Source: Limnohabitans sp. DM1 (GTDB lineage Bacteria; Pseudomonadota; Gammaproteobacteria; Burkholderiales; Burkholderiaceae_C). Taken from it: a DNA stretch of 64,000 bases. The DNA lies in the NCBI RefSeq assembly GCF_001269385.1, contig NZ_CXOO01000011.1, positions 1-64,000 on the forward strand. Reading direction: 5' to 3'. Under the pieces are notes generated by a model that was not told where the DNA came from, made no database searches, and saw only the letters and a program-made list of their open reading frames with translations. Below, piece by piece: positions 28,032 to 37,645 of this stretch. The first letter of the stretch is position 1. The number at the start of each line of letters is the position of its first letter. Position numbers and translations under genes: made by a program.

Positions 28032-30797
28032 TCAACGGCGCAGCAGGTTTTTCAGCGCGTTTTGCAAACGACGTGCCGTATCGGCGTCATGCGGTCCGGA
28101 CAGCACTTGCGCCACGTCCTGGCTCCAGGTTTCGGCGGGGCCAGGCTGGTTGCGCTGAGTCAGCAGTTGCAGTTGCAGGGCACGACGCTCTGACAAATGG
28201 TCTGCAGGCGTAGGCACTTCAGCCGCCATTTCCAGACGCAGCAAAGCCGTGGCCGCAGGCGCCTTGGCGGCTGAGCTGATGGCTTGCGTCCAGGCCTGGC
28301 GGGCGGTGGCGTTGACGGCCTTGCCCAGCTCTTGCGCCGTAGGCAGTGCATCGGCTTGTCGGTTTTGCCAGGCGCCCATCAAGCGCGTGAGGGTTTCGCC
28401 ATGAGCCTGTGCGGCCAATTTGCGCAAAGACATTTCGGCGCGTTCCATGGCATCGCGTTGGGCTCGGAAAGCCGCATCCCCCAGACGCGGTGCGCGTTCA
28501 CCCCGGTCCTGGAAATCGCCACGGGGGAAACGGTCACCGCGGTCACCACGATCCCCTGTGCGCGGGCCACGTTCACCCATGCGCCCTGGACGCTCGCCTG
28601 AACGTTCGCCGGGACGGCCATCGCGGCGGCCATCACGGCCTCCAAAAGCACCGGCGGGGGCTTCGGCTTTCTTTTGACCGGGACGGTCATCGCCACGCAC
28701 GGCCACCACCGGTTTAGCGGGCTTGGGCGGCGTGACGACCGGTGCGGGCTCGGCCTGTGCGGCGTCGCCTTCGGGCGCCGCATCGGCTGCGGGTTCTGTC
28801 GCCGCTGGCGCCTGTGCGTCATCCGTGCTTGGGGCATCCTCAGCGGACGAAGAAGCTGCCGCGGGTGTCTCGGTCGCAGCTGCGGGAGGGGGCACCTCAG
28901 CGGCCTTGGCTTGCGCAGCAGCTGCTTCAGCCTGGCCGCGAAGTGCGGCGTCCAGCGCGGCCATGGCGGCGCGGATTTGGACCGCATCGCCACTGGCGTT
29001 GGCGGCATCCAGCGCCTTGGACGCGTCGATCACGGCGCGGTCACGGGCACTGAGCTGGGTCACGGCTTGTTGGCGCTCTGCACCCTTGCGCTGGAAGGCC
29101 TCGTCCAAGGGGGCGCGGAAAACCTCCCACAGCTTTTGTTCGGTCTTGCGGTCCAGCGGCACGGCTTGCGCCTCGGTCTGCCAGCGCAGCTGCAAGGCCT
29201 TGATGGCGTCCACGCGCAAAGCGGCTGCGCCCAATTCACGGGCCTCGTTGATCAGGGCCTGGCGGCGCTCGATGCTGGCTTTTTGGGCGGCTTCCAGACG
29301 GGCAGCGGCCGCTTTGATGATGGCCTTCCACTGCGACTGCATTTCACCAAAGGATTTCTCGCTCAGGTGGCCCGCATTGCGCCAGCGGTCGGCAAATTGG
29401 TGCAAGGCGCGCAATTGGCTGCGCCAGTCATCGCTTTGGGCGTATTCAATGGTCCAGGCCTTGACCTCTTCCATCAAGGCCACACGCTGGGCACGGTGGG
29501 CGGCGGACTCTTGCTTGATCTGGTCCAGCCAGGCTTGCACGGTTTTGTAGGCTTCGTTGCAGGCCGCGTCAAAGCGTTTCCACAGCGCATGGTTGGGCAA
29601 GCCGCCCTGGTCGGTTTGTTTCCAGCTTTCGCGCAGCTGGCGCAGGTTTTCCTGCATCTTGCGACCGCCCATGGCGGGCGTTTTTTCAGCACCCAGCAAG
29701 GCTTCGGCCTTGATCACCAACTCTTGGCGCAGCTGGTCGGCACGCCAGCGCTGCCAGCCTTCGAGTTCACCGGCAGCCGTCAAGGCGTTGTGCACACGCT
29801 CATCCAGTGCGGCGTCCAGGTGTTTGCCGTGTGTTTTGAGCACGGCGCGCAGGGCTGCTGCGGCACCGGCTGTCGCCTTGCCGTGGCCTTCGGCGACTTC
29901 TTTCTCAACAGCATCGAGCACTTCGCTCACGGCCACATTGGCGGCATCACGCAGCGCTTGGCGTTGCGCCGGGTCCATTTTGGGCTTGGCTGCTTTGGCA
30001 GGCTGCTCGCTGGGTGCGGCAGTTGCCGTAGCCTCACCACGCAAGCGGCGCACTTCATCGGCCCACACGGGCACGGGAGGCAAAGGAGCCGACACATCGG
30101 CTTGCGCTTGCTGCGCCGACACCAGCGCCGCACAAAAGCCATCCCAGACGGCCTGCAACTGGTTGCTGGCGGCATCCAGCTGGGGCGGAAACTTCAGGTC
30201 CACGCTGGGCCATGTGGCATGCGCGGTCAATTGGCCTGACTGGGCCAACCACTGGGCCACATCGGCTTGCAAACCCGTCTGGCCCACTTGTGCCTCGGCA
30301 ATGTGTTTGGTGGACAAGACTTCAATGCGTTGGGCCAGCAAGACGGCCGCTTCGCGCTGCACCATCACCTGATGCTGCAAATCTTCCACAGCCTTGACCA
30401 CTTCGGCCAAGCGGATTTTCAGGCTGGCCAATGGCTCACGGGAGAGCGGCGCACCGGCCTTGGCCGCATCGCGCTGCCAAGCCAGGGCATCGGCAATGTT
30501 CAGGCGTGGTGCCTGCAACATGTGCTCGGCCCGTTGCGCCCAGTCGCTGGCCAGAGCTTCCTGGCCTTGGGCCCGTTTGATCTCATCGAGCTTTTCCTTG
30601 AGGATTTTGGCCACGCCTTTGTCCCGGGCTGACAACTCACGGTACACCTCATTCATCACATCGCCAGAAGGCTCGGTTTGAAGCCAGTCGCGCACGCGGG
30701 CGCTTCGCTCACCAGAGGTGGCGGCCGAAAAAGCGCCACCGGTCAATTGGTCCAGGGCGGCAAGGTCAAGAGGCTTAGAAGATGAAGTCACGGTCAA
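28032..30797 (-). CDS. DUF349 domain-containing protein with long disordered, RG-rich insert
   Basis: 921 residues from a TTG at 30797; a GTG two codons later is equally possible, and neither has a clear ribosome site. The middle (about residues 350-620) holds repeated helical DUF349 units with the pattern WRxxGHLSEKSFGEMQSQWK and LWKRFDAACNEAY. Residues of about 640-720 are Ala/Pro/Glu-rich, and about 735-790 are rich in Arg-Gly-Asp repeats (GRDGRRDGRPGERSGERPG), so they are likely disordered and could bind nucleic acid. No function is established for the family in this group. The extreme C-terminus is helical again. Confidence 0.85.
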   Translation of the reverse strand: MTVTSSSKPLDLAALDQLTGGAFSAATSGERSARVRDWLQTEPSGDVMNEVYRELSARDKGVAKILKEKLDEIKRAQGQEALASDWAQRAEHMLQAPRLNIADALAWQRDAAKAGAPLSREPLASLKIRLAEVVKAVEDLQHQVMVQREAAVLLAQRIEVLSTKHIAEAQVGQTGLQADVAQWLAQSGQLTAHATWPSVDLKFPPQLDAASNQLQAVWDGFCAALVSAQQAQADVSAPLPPVPVWADEVRRLRGEATATAAPSEQPAKAAKPKMDPAQRQALRDAANVAVSEVLDAVEKEVAEGHGKATAGAAAALRAVLKTHGKHLDAALDERVHNALTAAGELEGWQRWRADQLRQELVIKAEALLGAEKTPAMGGRKMQENLRQLRESWKQTDQGGLPNHALWKRFDAACNEAYKTVQAWLDQIKQESAAHRAQRVALMEEVKAWTIEYAQSDDWRSQLRALHQFADRWRNAGHLSEKSFGEMQSQWKAIIKAAAARLEAAQKASIERRQALINEARELGAAALRVDAIKALQLRWQTEAQAVPLDRKTEQKLWEVFRAPLDEAFQRKGAERQQAVTQLSARDRAVIDASKALDAANASGDAVQIRAAMAALDAALRGQAEAAAAQAKAAEVPPPAAATETPAAASSSAEDAPSTDDAQAPAATEPAADAAPEGDAAQAEPAPVVTPPKPAKPVVAVRGDDRPGQKKAEAPAGAFGGRDGRRDGRPGERSGERPGRMGERGPRTGDRGDRGDRFPRGDFQDRGERAPRLGDAAFRAQRDAMERAEMSLRKLAAQAHGETLTRLMGAWQNRQADALPTAQELGKAVNATARQAWTQAISSAAKAPAATALLRLEMAAEVPTPADHLSERRALQLQLLTQRNQPGPAETWSQDVAQVLSGPHDADTARRLQNALKNLLRR

Positions 30798-31187
30798 TAC
30801 GCTTTAAAACACAATCCATGCCGAACACGGCATCAGGCAATGGAACCGGACGCACAAGCCATCGTCATGCACATCCAGCCAAAAGCGGTATTTTCGCTGT
30901 TTATTTCGACATGGCTCGCAACTCATGGCCTCTACAAGCCAATCTCTGTCTGTTTTGTGTGAAGTGTGGCGTCTATATATTTAAAAATTACACATATTTA
31001 CAATTGATATTCTTGACGAGATATGAAATGTTTCTAGAATTCGCCCAGTCCACCCCCAACTGGGGAAAACCCTAGATCACCCGCCTGGTTCAAGCTGCAA
31101 GTGCGTTGGCATTGTCAGCAGCTTCCTGCCCCCCCAACCTACAAGCCCTGTGACTGTGTCACTCGGCTTGGCATGAGAGGTCGTGCT
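30798..31187. other. Intergenic region between divergent DUF349 and transglycosylase genes
   Basis: 390 bases without a gene. The stretch 30960-31040 is distinctly AT-rich. It contains the promoter described at 31013-31040. Nothing else recognisable is seen, and no hairpin or repeat was found. Confidence 0.6.
31013..31040 (+). promoter_or_regulatory. Sigma70-type promoter for lytic transglycosylase gene
   Basis: TTGACG (31013-31018) and TAGAAT (31035-31040) are separated by 16 bases within an AT-rich stretch. The start codon at 31188 is about 140 bases further on, leaving a moderate 5' leader. Confidence 0.62.
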
Positions 31188-31955
31188 ATGACAGCGAGTT
31201 CGAATTTTTCCCGTCTTTGGCGGAGCCTGGCCACCTGTGCAGGCGATATTCGTGAAGGATTTATTGAAATCACACGCCACAGCCTGGCCTTGCTCGGCTT
31301 GCTGGTGGTCGCGGTGACACTGACATTCGTCGCCCGACCGGACTTACAAGCATCGGCCAGTGAAGAGCTGATGGGATGGCTGGAAATGCGCCAATCGGAC
31401 GCCTTGGACATCCCCGAAGTACTTAACGCAGCCAGCCGTTCGACCGCCACGGCCGTCAAAAATCTTCCCAAAGACCAAATGGCTGTGACCTATTGGCTCA
31501 GCCGCAAATACCGCGTATCGCCCGAGCCCATGGGCGCCTTGGTGTCCGAAGCATGGACCGTGGGTGAACGCAGCCAGATTGCACCCACCTTGATTCTGGC
31601 CGTGATCGCCATTGAGTCGAAATTCAACCCTTTTGCATCAGGCACTCAGGGCGGCATGGGACTGATGCAAATTGAGCCACAGGCACACAGCGAAACGCTC
31701 AAACCCTTTGGCGGGCGTTTGGCCGCCTTTGACCCGCGCACCAATGTACGTGTGGGCACACGCTTGCTGCAGGAGTTGTTGCAAAAATCCAATTCAGTCG
31801 AAGCGGCCCTACAAGCCTATGCCATGGCCTCTGGGCAAACGGACAACACCCAGTACATCGAACGCGTCTTGAGCGAGCAAAAGCAACTTGAGCGACTGAC
31901 CCAAGGCCTGACAACGGCCGCCATCAGCACACGGGCAGGCGCACCCTCCTTGTGA
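31188..31955 (+). CDS. Membrane-anchored lytic transglycosylase (SLT domain)
   Basis: 255 residues from the ATG at 31188, where GAGAGG lies about 7 bases upstream; an ATG at 31173 is an alternative. One hydrophobic segment (SLALLGLLVVAVTLTFVA) near residues 35-52 anchors it in the inner membrane. The catalytic domain reads LILAVIAIESKFNPFASGTQ and GGMGLMQIEP, where the Glu of AIESKFNP is the catalytic acid of the SLT fold. It would cleave peptidoglycan glycan strands from the periplasmic side. It stands alone with its own promoter. Confidence 0.87.
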   Translation: MTASSNFSRLWRSLATCAGDIREGFIEITRHSLALLGLLVVAVTLTFVARPDLQASASEELMGWLEMRQSDALDIPEVLNAASRSTATAVKNLPKDQMAVTYWLSRKYRVSPEPMGALVSEAWTVGERSQIAPTLILAVIAIESKFNPFASGTQGGMGLMQIEPQAHSETLKPFGGRLAAFDPRTNVRVGTRLLQELLQKSNSVEAALQAYAMASGQTDNTQYIERVLSEQKQLERLTQGLTTAAISTRAGAPSL

Positions 31956-32221
31956 GCGATGAGGCTAGACCAGGCTCGGCTACACTTGCGGGGTGCGCAA
32001 CTGGCGATAGGAGCGCTGCCTTGAAAAACCTTTGCAGGCAGCCCACTCTGACGTGGACCGCGGTGCCCTCTCAACAAGGAAATCACCCCAAACCACTGGG
32101 AAGCGCGCAACCCGGAACCGGCCCCAGTGCCCAGACCAGGGTTTTTCAGCCGTTCGCCTGGGCAGCCCTTGTCAACAACACCCCTGTTTAAGCCAAGGTT
32201 CCATTCATTTGAAGGACTGCC
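31956..32221 (+). other. Untranslated gap and probable leader upstream of glyA
   Basis: 266 bases with no gene. It contains GC-rich stretches with complementary pieces (for example GCTGCC at 32016 with GGCAGC at 32036), suggesting structured RNA. I could not match it to a known riboswitch consensus. A REP element was not found here. Confidence 0.4.
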
Positions 32222-33466
<1,245 letters not shown>

Positions 33467-33476
33467 GGCCTGCGCC

Positions 33477-33923
33477 ATGAAATGCCCCTTCTGCGGTCAC
33501 CTCGAAACCCAAGTGGTTGAAACACGGTTGGCCGAAGACGGGGGCTTCATCCGGCGCCGCCGCCAGTGCGGCGCCTGCGAAAAGCGCTTCACCACTTACG
33601 AAAAGCCCGAAGTCAGCTTTCCGGCCATCGTCAAAAAAGACGGTCGGCGCATCGAATACCAACGCGAAAAACTGCGCGCCAGCCTGAACCTGGCCCTGCG
33701 CAAACGCCCCGTGAGCACCGAGCAAGTGGACGGCGCCATCGAACGCATTGAAGAAAACCTGCTGGCGGTGCCCAGCCGCGAAGTGGCCTCCAACCGCATT
33801 GGCGAGCTGGTCATGCGCGAGCTCAAAAAGCTCGACAAAGTGGCCTATGTGCGCTTTGCCAGCGTCTACCGCAGCTTTGAAGACATCGACGACTTCAAGA
33901 CCTTGGTGGACGAAGTCCGCTGA
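33477..33923 (+). CDS. nrdR: Transcriptional repressor NrdR
   Basis: 148 residues. The N-terminal zinc ribbon has Cys pairs CPFCGH and CGACEKRF (about residues 3-6 and 31-34), followed by the RRRRQC-like arginine cluster. The ATP-cone domain covers about 49-139 ([19 protein letters not shown]). NrdR binds nucleotides and represses ribonucleotide reductase genes. It is co-transcribed with glyA. No nrd genes are in the window. Confidence 0.97.
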   Translation: MKCPFCGHLETQVVETRLAEDGGFIRRRRQCGACEKRFTTYEKPEVSFPAIVKKDGRRIEYQREKLRASLNLALRKRPVSTEQVDGAIERIEENLLAVPSREVASNRIGELVMRELKKLDKVAYVRFASVYRSFEDIDDFKTLVDEVR

Positions 33924-33954
33924 AGCCTCTCTGCAGAGAGATCAGCGCCTGCCT

Positions 33955-34132
33955 TCAATGGATCCGGCCCGATGAAGTCTGGGCAGTGTGTTGCCATTTG
34001 GGGGGATTTTGTGGGAGCTTGCCCTGCAAGCGAAAAGCCTGTGGTCCACAAGCGTCTGATCGCCAGCAGGGCTGGCTCCCACATTGTGCAAGTTCGAAGC
34101 CACCCTTCAGACTGCACAGAGCCGAATCAATA
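33955..34132. repeat. MITE-like element of about 178 bp with central REPIN, copy 1
   Basis: The ends (CAATGGATCCGGCCCGATGA and GAGCCGAATCAATA) are roughly inverted copies. The core holds GTGGGAGCTTGCCCTGCAAG, CGAAAAGCC and the inverse TCGCCAGCAGGGCTGGCTCC, CAC. Close relatives lie at 40545-40720 and 60918-61094. The right end contains the TGA stop of the fimT-like gene (34127-34129). Confidence 0.85.
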
Positions 34133-34717
34133 AGGGCAAGTCTGCGGGGTGTATTTCTCCAGTCGGGGCTTGCCCAGCGCATTGCTCACCACCTGCCAGC
34201 CCACCTCCGCAGAGGGCCTGCAAAACTTCCAGCTGCCGGCCATGAACGCCCCATTGGTGCTCATGCTGCGCCCTTCTGAACCATAGGAAAAATAGGCTTT
34301 GACCGTGTTGGTCACCGTCAAGCGCATGGCAGCAGGCACGGCGGCATGCACCTCGATCACCGGCTCACCGGCATCGCGCTGGGCGTTGTCGTTGGCATCT
34401 GCAAACACCAGCCAGCCTTGCTGCCAGGCGCCAGCGGGATCGCAGGTGCTGTCGCTGGCGCGTGCGCATAGCGTCACCCGCTGCTGCCGACGCAGGGCTT
34501 CAGAGCGGGCCAGGATCAGGCTGTCCAGAAAGCCTTCGGCCTGGGCTTGCAACTGGTGCCGCTCTCGCAAACCCGCAAAAGGCGGTGCTGCCAGGGCCAC
34601 CAGAATGCCCAAAATCGCCACCACCACCAAGGCCTCCAACAAGGTGAAACCCTTGCTCCGGCCCGCCAGGGTCTGGTTTGCAGAAAGAACATGGCGTAGA
34701 AAAACAGGCTGTCTCAT
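34127..34717 (-). CDS. fimT: GspH/FimT-family pseudopilin
   Basis: 196 residues from the ATG at 34717, preceded by AAGGAGA. The class III prepilin motif is KGFTLLEALVVVAILGILVA, with cleavage after Gly and Glu at position +5. A GspH-like C-terminal domain with a Cys pair follows (LCARASDSTCDPAGAWQQGW). It is a minor pilin for type IV pilus assembly. It is divergent from the pilE-like gene at 34839. Its stop codon lies inside a REP-containing element, so its last residues may have been set by that insertion. Confidence 0.87.
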   Translation of the reverse strand: MRQPVFLRHVLSANQTLAGRSKGFTLLEALVVVAILGILVALAAPPFAGLRERHQLQAQAEGFLDSLILARSEALRRQQRVTLCARASDSTCDPAGAWQQGWLVFADANDNAQRDAGEPVIEVHAAVPAAMRLTVTNTVKAYFSYGSEGRSMSTNGAFMAGSWKFCRPSAEVGWQVVSNALGKPRLEKYTPQTCPY

Positions 34718-34838
34718 GCGGTCTCCTTGCCTGGCGACTTTTGTGCCACTGAGCCGCAAGCATGCGCCACAGCTTGCCAATGACCATCAAAAAAGATACA
34801 AAAGAATACATAAATTTCAAAAACCAGGGAGACTTTCC

Positions 34839-35300
34839 ATGACCAGGCCATACAGGGGTACGAACGCCCACCCCCCACAACACTGCGCAGGATGGACCCT
34901 GACCGAGTTGCTCATCAGCCTGGCTTTGATGAGCGTGTTGGCGGCGCTGGCCCTGCCCGCCTACCAGCAGCAACAGCGCCAGGCCAGGCGCGGCGATGGA
35001 CAAGCCGCCCTGCTGCAACTGCAAATGGACCAGGCCCGCTGGCGCAGCGCCCACGACAGCCACACCGACACCCTGGGCGCTTTAGGCTGGAGCAGCGACC
35101 GGTCTGCGCAAGGACACTACCAAATCAGCATCACCGAAGCCACGGCCGACAGCTACACCGTCGAAGCTGTGGCGCTGGGGAGCCAGGCCGCAGACCGCGA
35201 CTGCAACCCTTTGCGCCTGAGCTGGCAAGGCAGTGCCACTGCCGTGTTCAGCGCCGGACCCGAGATCGGCAGCGACCCGGCCCGCTGCTGGCGGCGCTAA
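34839..35300 (+). CDS. pilE: Type IV pilin-like protein (PilE family)
   Basis: 153 residues from the ATG at 34839, where AGGGAGA is about 6 bases upstream. The prepilin peptidase site and hydrophobic helix read CAGWTLTELLISLALMSVLA, with Gly before cleavage and Glu at +5; the residue after cleavage is Trp instead of the usual Phe. The remainder resembles short PilE-type minor pilins (QQRQARRGDGQAALLQLQMD) and ends with a C-terminal disulfide pair (DCNP, RCW). It begins a four-gene minor pilin set. Confidence 0.85.
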   Translation: MTRPYRGTNAHPPQHCAGWTLTELLISLALMSVLAALALPAYQQQQRQARRGDGQAALLQLQMDQARWRSAHDSHTDTLGALGWSSDRSAQGHYQISITEATADSYTVEAVALGSQAADRDCNPLRLSWQGSATAVFSAGPEIGSDPARCWRR

Positions 35301-35315
35301 AAAAACAGCGTGACC

Positions 35316-35957
35316 ATGACGCCCCAAAGTGAGCGCGGCGAAACCTTGACAGGTCTGCTCGTGGGCCTGTCGGTGGGCCTGGTGGTGCTGGCCGCAGGCA
35401 GCGCCCTGCTGGCCAATCACCTGCGCGGCCACCGCATGGCCCTGCAAGACAGCCATCTGCACCACGACCTGCGCTCGGCCATGGACTGGATGGCGCGAGA
35501 ACTGCGCAAAGCCCAATATTCGGCCAAGGCTTGGGAAACACGCTCGCCCACGGCCTGCACCGACAAGTTTTGCGATGGGTTAGAAGACTTCAGAATCAAA
35601 GACGACTGGATCGACTTCAGCCACGACCGCAACCACAACGGCGAAAAGGACAATGATGAATGCATGGGTTTTCGGCTGTCAGACCAACAGTTGATGGTCA
35701 AAAGATCATGCGTGGTCAACGGCGGCTGGCGATCCAGCGGCGACTGGCAAGCCATCACCGATCAGACCAGTCTGGAAATCACGGCGCTGAGTTGGCAGCT
35801 GCGCTGCGAACTTCACCAGGGCTGGCTACAGCGTGCCGTTCAGATGAGTTTGACAGCGCAGTGGCCGGGCGATGCCACCCGCCAAGTCAGCCTGACCCAG
35901 ACCGTGCATTTGCGCAACGACCTGCCCGCTGCCATGAAAGCGCGGTTTTGCCCATGA
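35316..35957 (+). CDS. pilW: PilW-like minor pilin
   Basis: 213 residues from the ATG at 35316 (a GTG at 35310 is an alternative). After ERGETLTGLLVGLSVGLVVL the hydrophobic helix is clear, although the residues before it are Arg-Gly-Glu and the expected order Gly-(Phe)-Thr-Leu-x-Glu is relaxed. LRSAMDWMARELRKAQY is a typical PilW segment. It is expected to help initiate pilus assembly. Its stop overlaps the next start (ATGA). Confidence 0.8.
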   Translation: MTPQSERGETLTGLLVGLSVGLVVLAAGSALLANHLRGHRMALQDSHLHHDLRSAMDWMARELRKAQYSAKAWETRSPTACTDKFCDGLEDFRIKDDWIDFSHDRNHNGEKDNDECMGFRLSDQQLMVKRSCVVNGGWRSSGDWQAITDQTSLEITALSWQLRCELHQGWLQRAVQMSLTAQWPGDATRQVSLTQTVHLRNDLPAAMKARFCP

Positions 35958-37174
35958 CAAAAGCCCGCCCCCACTTGCTGCGACAACACGGCGCCATCAC
36001 CTTGATGGTGGCCATTGGCCTGGTGATCCTGGCCAGTCTGGCCAGTTTTTACAGCGCCCGCAGTGTGTTGATGGACCAATTGGCCAGCCACAACCACGCC
36101 CGCGCCAGCGAGGCCAGACTGGCGGCCGATGCAGCCTTGGCCAGTGCGCAGGCCACGCTGCCCAGCACAGGCCTCGAGGTCAATGGTCTGTTCAACACCT
36201 TGTCCACCTGCCCAGCTGGCGTGAATGGGCCGCAGTGGCAGTGCACGCGCCTGAACCCTGCACAACACCCCGCCATGCCCCAGGCCCAACTGAGCGCCAC
36301 CGCCGTGCGTGACCTGGTGCAGTCGCCGCATGTGCTCACCCTGCATGCCAGCGCCAGCATCAGCGGGCAAAACAGCCAGGCCCAAGTGCGAGAAAGCGTG
36401 TTTGTGCCCACCGTGGCTGCGGCACCGGGACTGTCTGCCCAAGCGGCGTTGGTACTCAACGGCTGCGTGAGTGAGGCCTCTGGCGCCAGCCTGCGCGTGT
36501 GCCCCTTGGTCAGCAAAGACGAAGTCTGTGCCAGCACCGCCAAAGGCCCGGCGGTGTTGACGCATTTCGTGGTGGACACCAACCGCAATGGCAGCATTTC
36601 CACCGCCGAAAAGAACGCCTGCCTGGCCTTGAGCGCGTCCAGCTTGCCCGGCGGAGGCAGCAAAACCGGACCCAACGCAGCCGTGCCGCGCAGCCCCTGC
36701 AGCCGCGCCGCCTGGCAAAGTGTGTTGGGTGACATCACCGACGAACAACTGCAAGCCTGGTCCACCGCGCAAGAGCGCAACGGTCTGACGGCGCAAACCA
36801 CGCCGCCCCGCTCGATTTACTGGATCGACAGCCCCGCTGACTGGCAACAAAACATAGGCTCGGCGGACACCCCGGCCCTGCTGGTGTTTTCTGCCAAGGC
36901 CTGCGCCCAGCGCTGCCCGCGCATCGGCACTGGCGTGCGCATTTACGGCAGCGTCTTGATCGAATCGAGTTGCAACGACGAAAAAATGCGCGGCTGGCAA
37001 GCCGGGACCATTGAAGGCCAGCTGGTTGTGGAGTCCGGCATACCCGAATGGCGATCTGGCACGCTGCTGGCCCGCCCCGACGGGCGCAATGCCTACATAC
37101 TGAACTGGCCAGAAGGCATGGATGCGACTCGGGTGCAGCGCGTCAACGGCAGCTGGAGCGAGGGCACGCCATGA
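35954..37174 (+). CDS. pilX: PilX-like pilus assembly protein
   Basis: 406 residues from the ATG at 35954, overlapping the previous stop. The N-terminus HGAITLMVAIGLVILASLAS lacks a Glu at +5, as in PilX proteins, which carry a different start to the mature helix. It is much longer than the typical 160-200 residue PilX. The extra C-terminal part contains a DTNRNGSISTAEK segment that looks like a calcium-binding loop and several Cys residues. The role in pilus priming is inferred from position. Confidence 0.75.
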   Translation: MTKARPHLLRQHGAITLMVAIGLVILASLASFYSARSVLMDQLASHNHARASEARLAADAALASAQATLPSTGLEVNGLFNTLSTCPAGVNGPQWQCTRLNPAQHPAMPQAQLSATAVRDLVQSPHVLTLHASASISGQNSQAQVRESVFVPTVAAAPGLSAQAALVLNGCVSEASGASLRVCPLVSKDEVCASTAKGPAVLTHFVVDTNRNGSISTAEKNACLALSASSLPGGGSKTGPNAAVPRSPCSRAAWQSVLGDITDEQLQAWSTAQERNGLTAQTTPPRSIYWIDSPADWQQNIGSADTPALLVFSAKACAQRCPRIGTGVRIYGSVLIESSCNDEKMRGWQAGTIEGQLVVESGIPEWRSGTLLARPDGRNAYILNWPEGMDATRVQRVNGSWSEGTP

Positions 37175-37596
37175 CACGCAGCGCCCACACCCAGCAAGGC
37201 ATGGCCTTGATCGAAGCCCTGATCGCCTCAGCGGTGCTGGGCATCGGGCTGGTGGGCGCCACGCAATTGACCCTCAAAACCCTGCACATGGCCAGCGAAA
37301 GCCGCCAACACACCGTGGCACAGCACCTGGCCCAGGAGGCCATGGACTGCTTGCATGCCCGCGCCAGCGTCTGCCCCGTTGAAGAAAAAATCCTGGTGCA
37401 AGGCGTGCGCTTCACCCGGCAAGCGCGCAGCACGCCGCGCGGCAACGGCCAGATTCAAGACCTGCAAGTGAGCGTGAGCTGGGCCGCCAGCGGCACCAAT
37501 GCCAATGCCCCTGCAACTTCGGGCGCCTCGTCCGAAAACCGCGTCGAATGGCACAGCAGCGCCTCGGCTCTGCCCGCCTGGGTTACGGGGCCATAA
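37171..37596 (+). CDS. pilV: PilV-like minor pilin
   Basis: 141 residues from the ATG at 37171, overlapping the pilX stop. The prepilin motif is QQGMALIEALIASAVLGIGL, with Gly before cleavage and Glu at +5. The AEEAMDCLHARASVCP-like Cys pair follows (AQEAMDCLHARASVCPVEEK). It completes a pilE-pilW-pilX-pilV order. A PilY1 gene is absent from the set. Confidence 0.82.
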   Translation: MTRSAHTQQGMALIEALIASAVLGIGLVGATQLTLKTLHMASESRQHTVAQHLAQEAMDCLHARASVCPVEEKILVQGVRFTRQARSTPRGNGQIQDLQVSVSWAASGTNANAPATSGASSENRVEWHSSASALPAWVTGP

Positions 37597-37645
37597 TTGA
37601 TTTTTTTCAGGTGCAGCGCCTGAATTTCCTCATTTTTGGACCGCC

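Noticed and set aside
28674-30239. Plus-strand frame of 521 codons opposite the DUF349 gene
   Set aside because: Repetitive composition mirrors the RG-rich and Ala-rich coding strand; no independent evidence.
31956-32221. Known riboswitch (SAH, THF or glycine) before glyA
   Set aside because: GGAGCGCTGCC resembles part of the SAH class, but the other conserved segments are not in the right order.
37597-37645. FMN riboswitch before ribD
   Set aside because: The gap is only 49 bases and lacks the conserved RFN elements.
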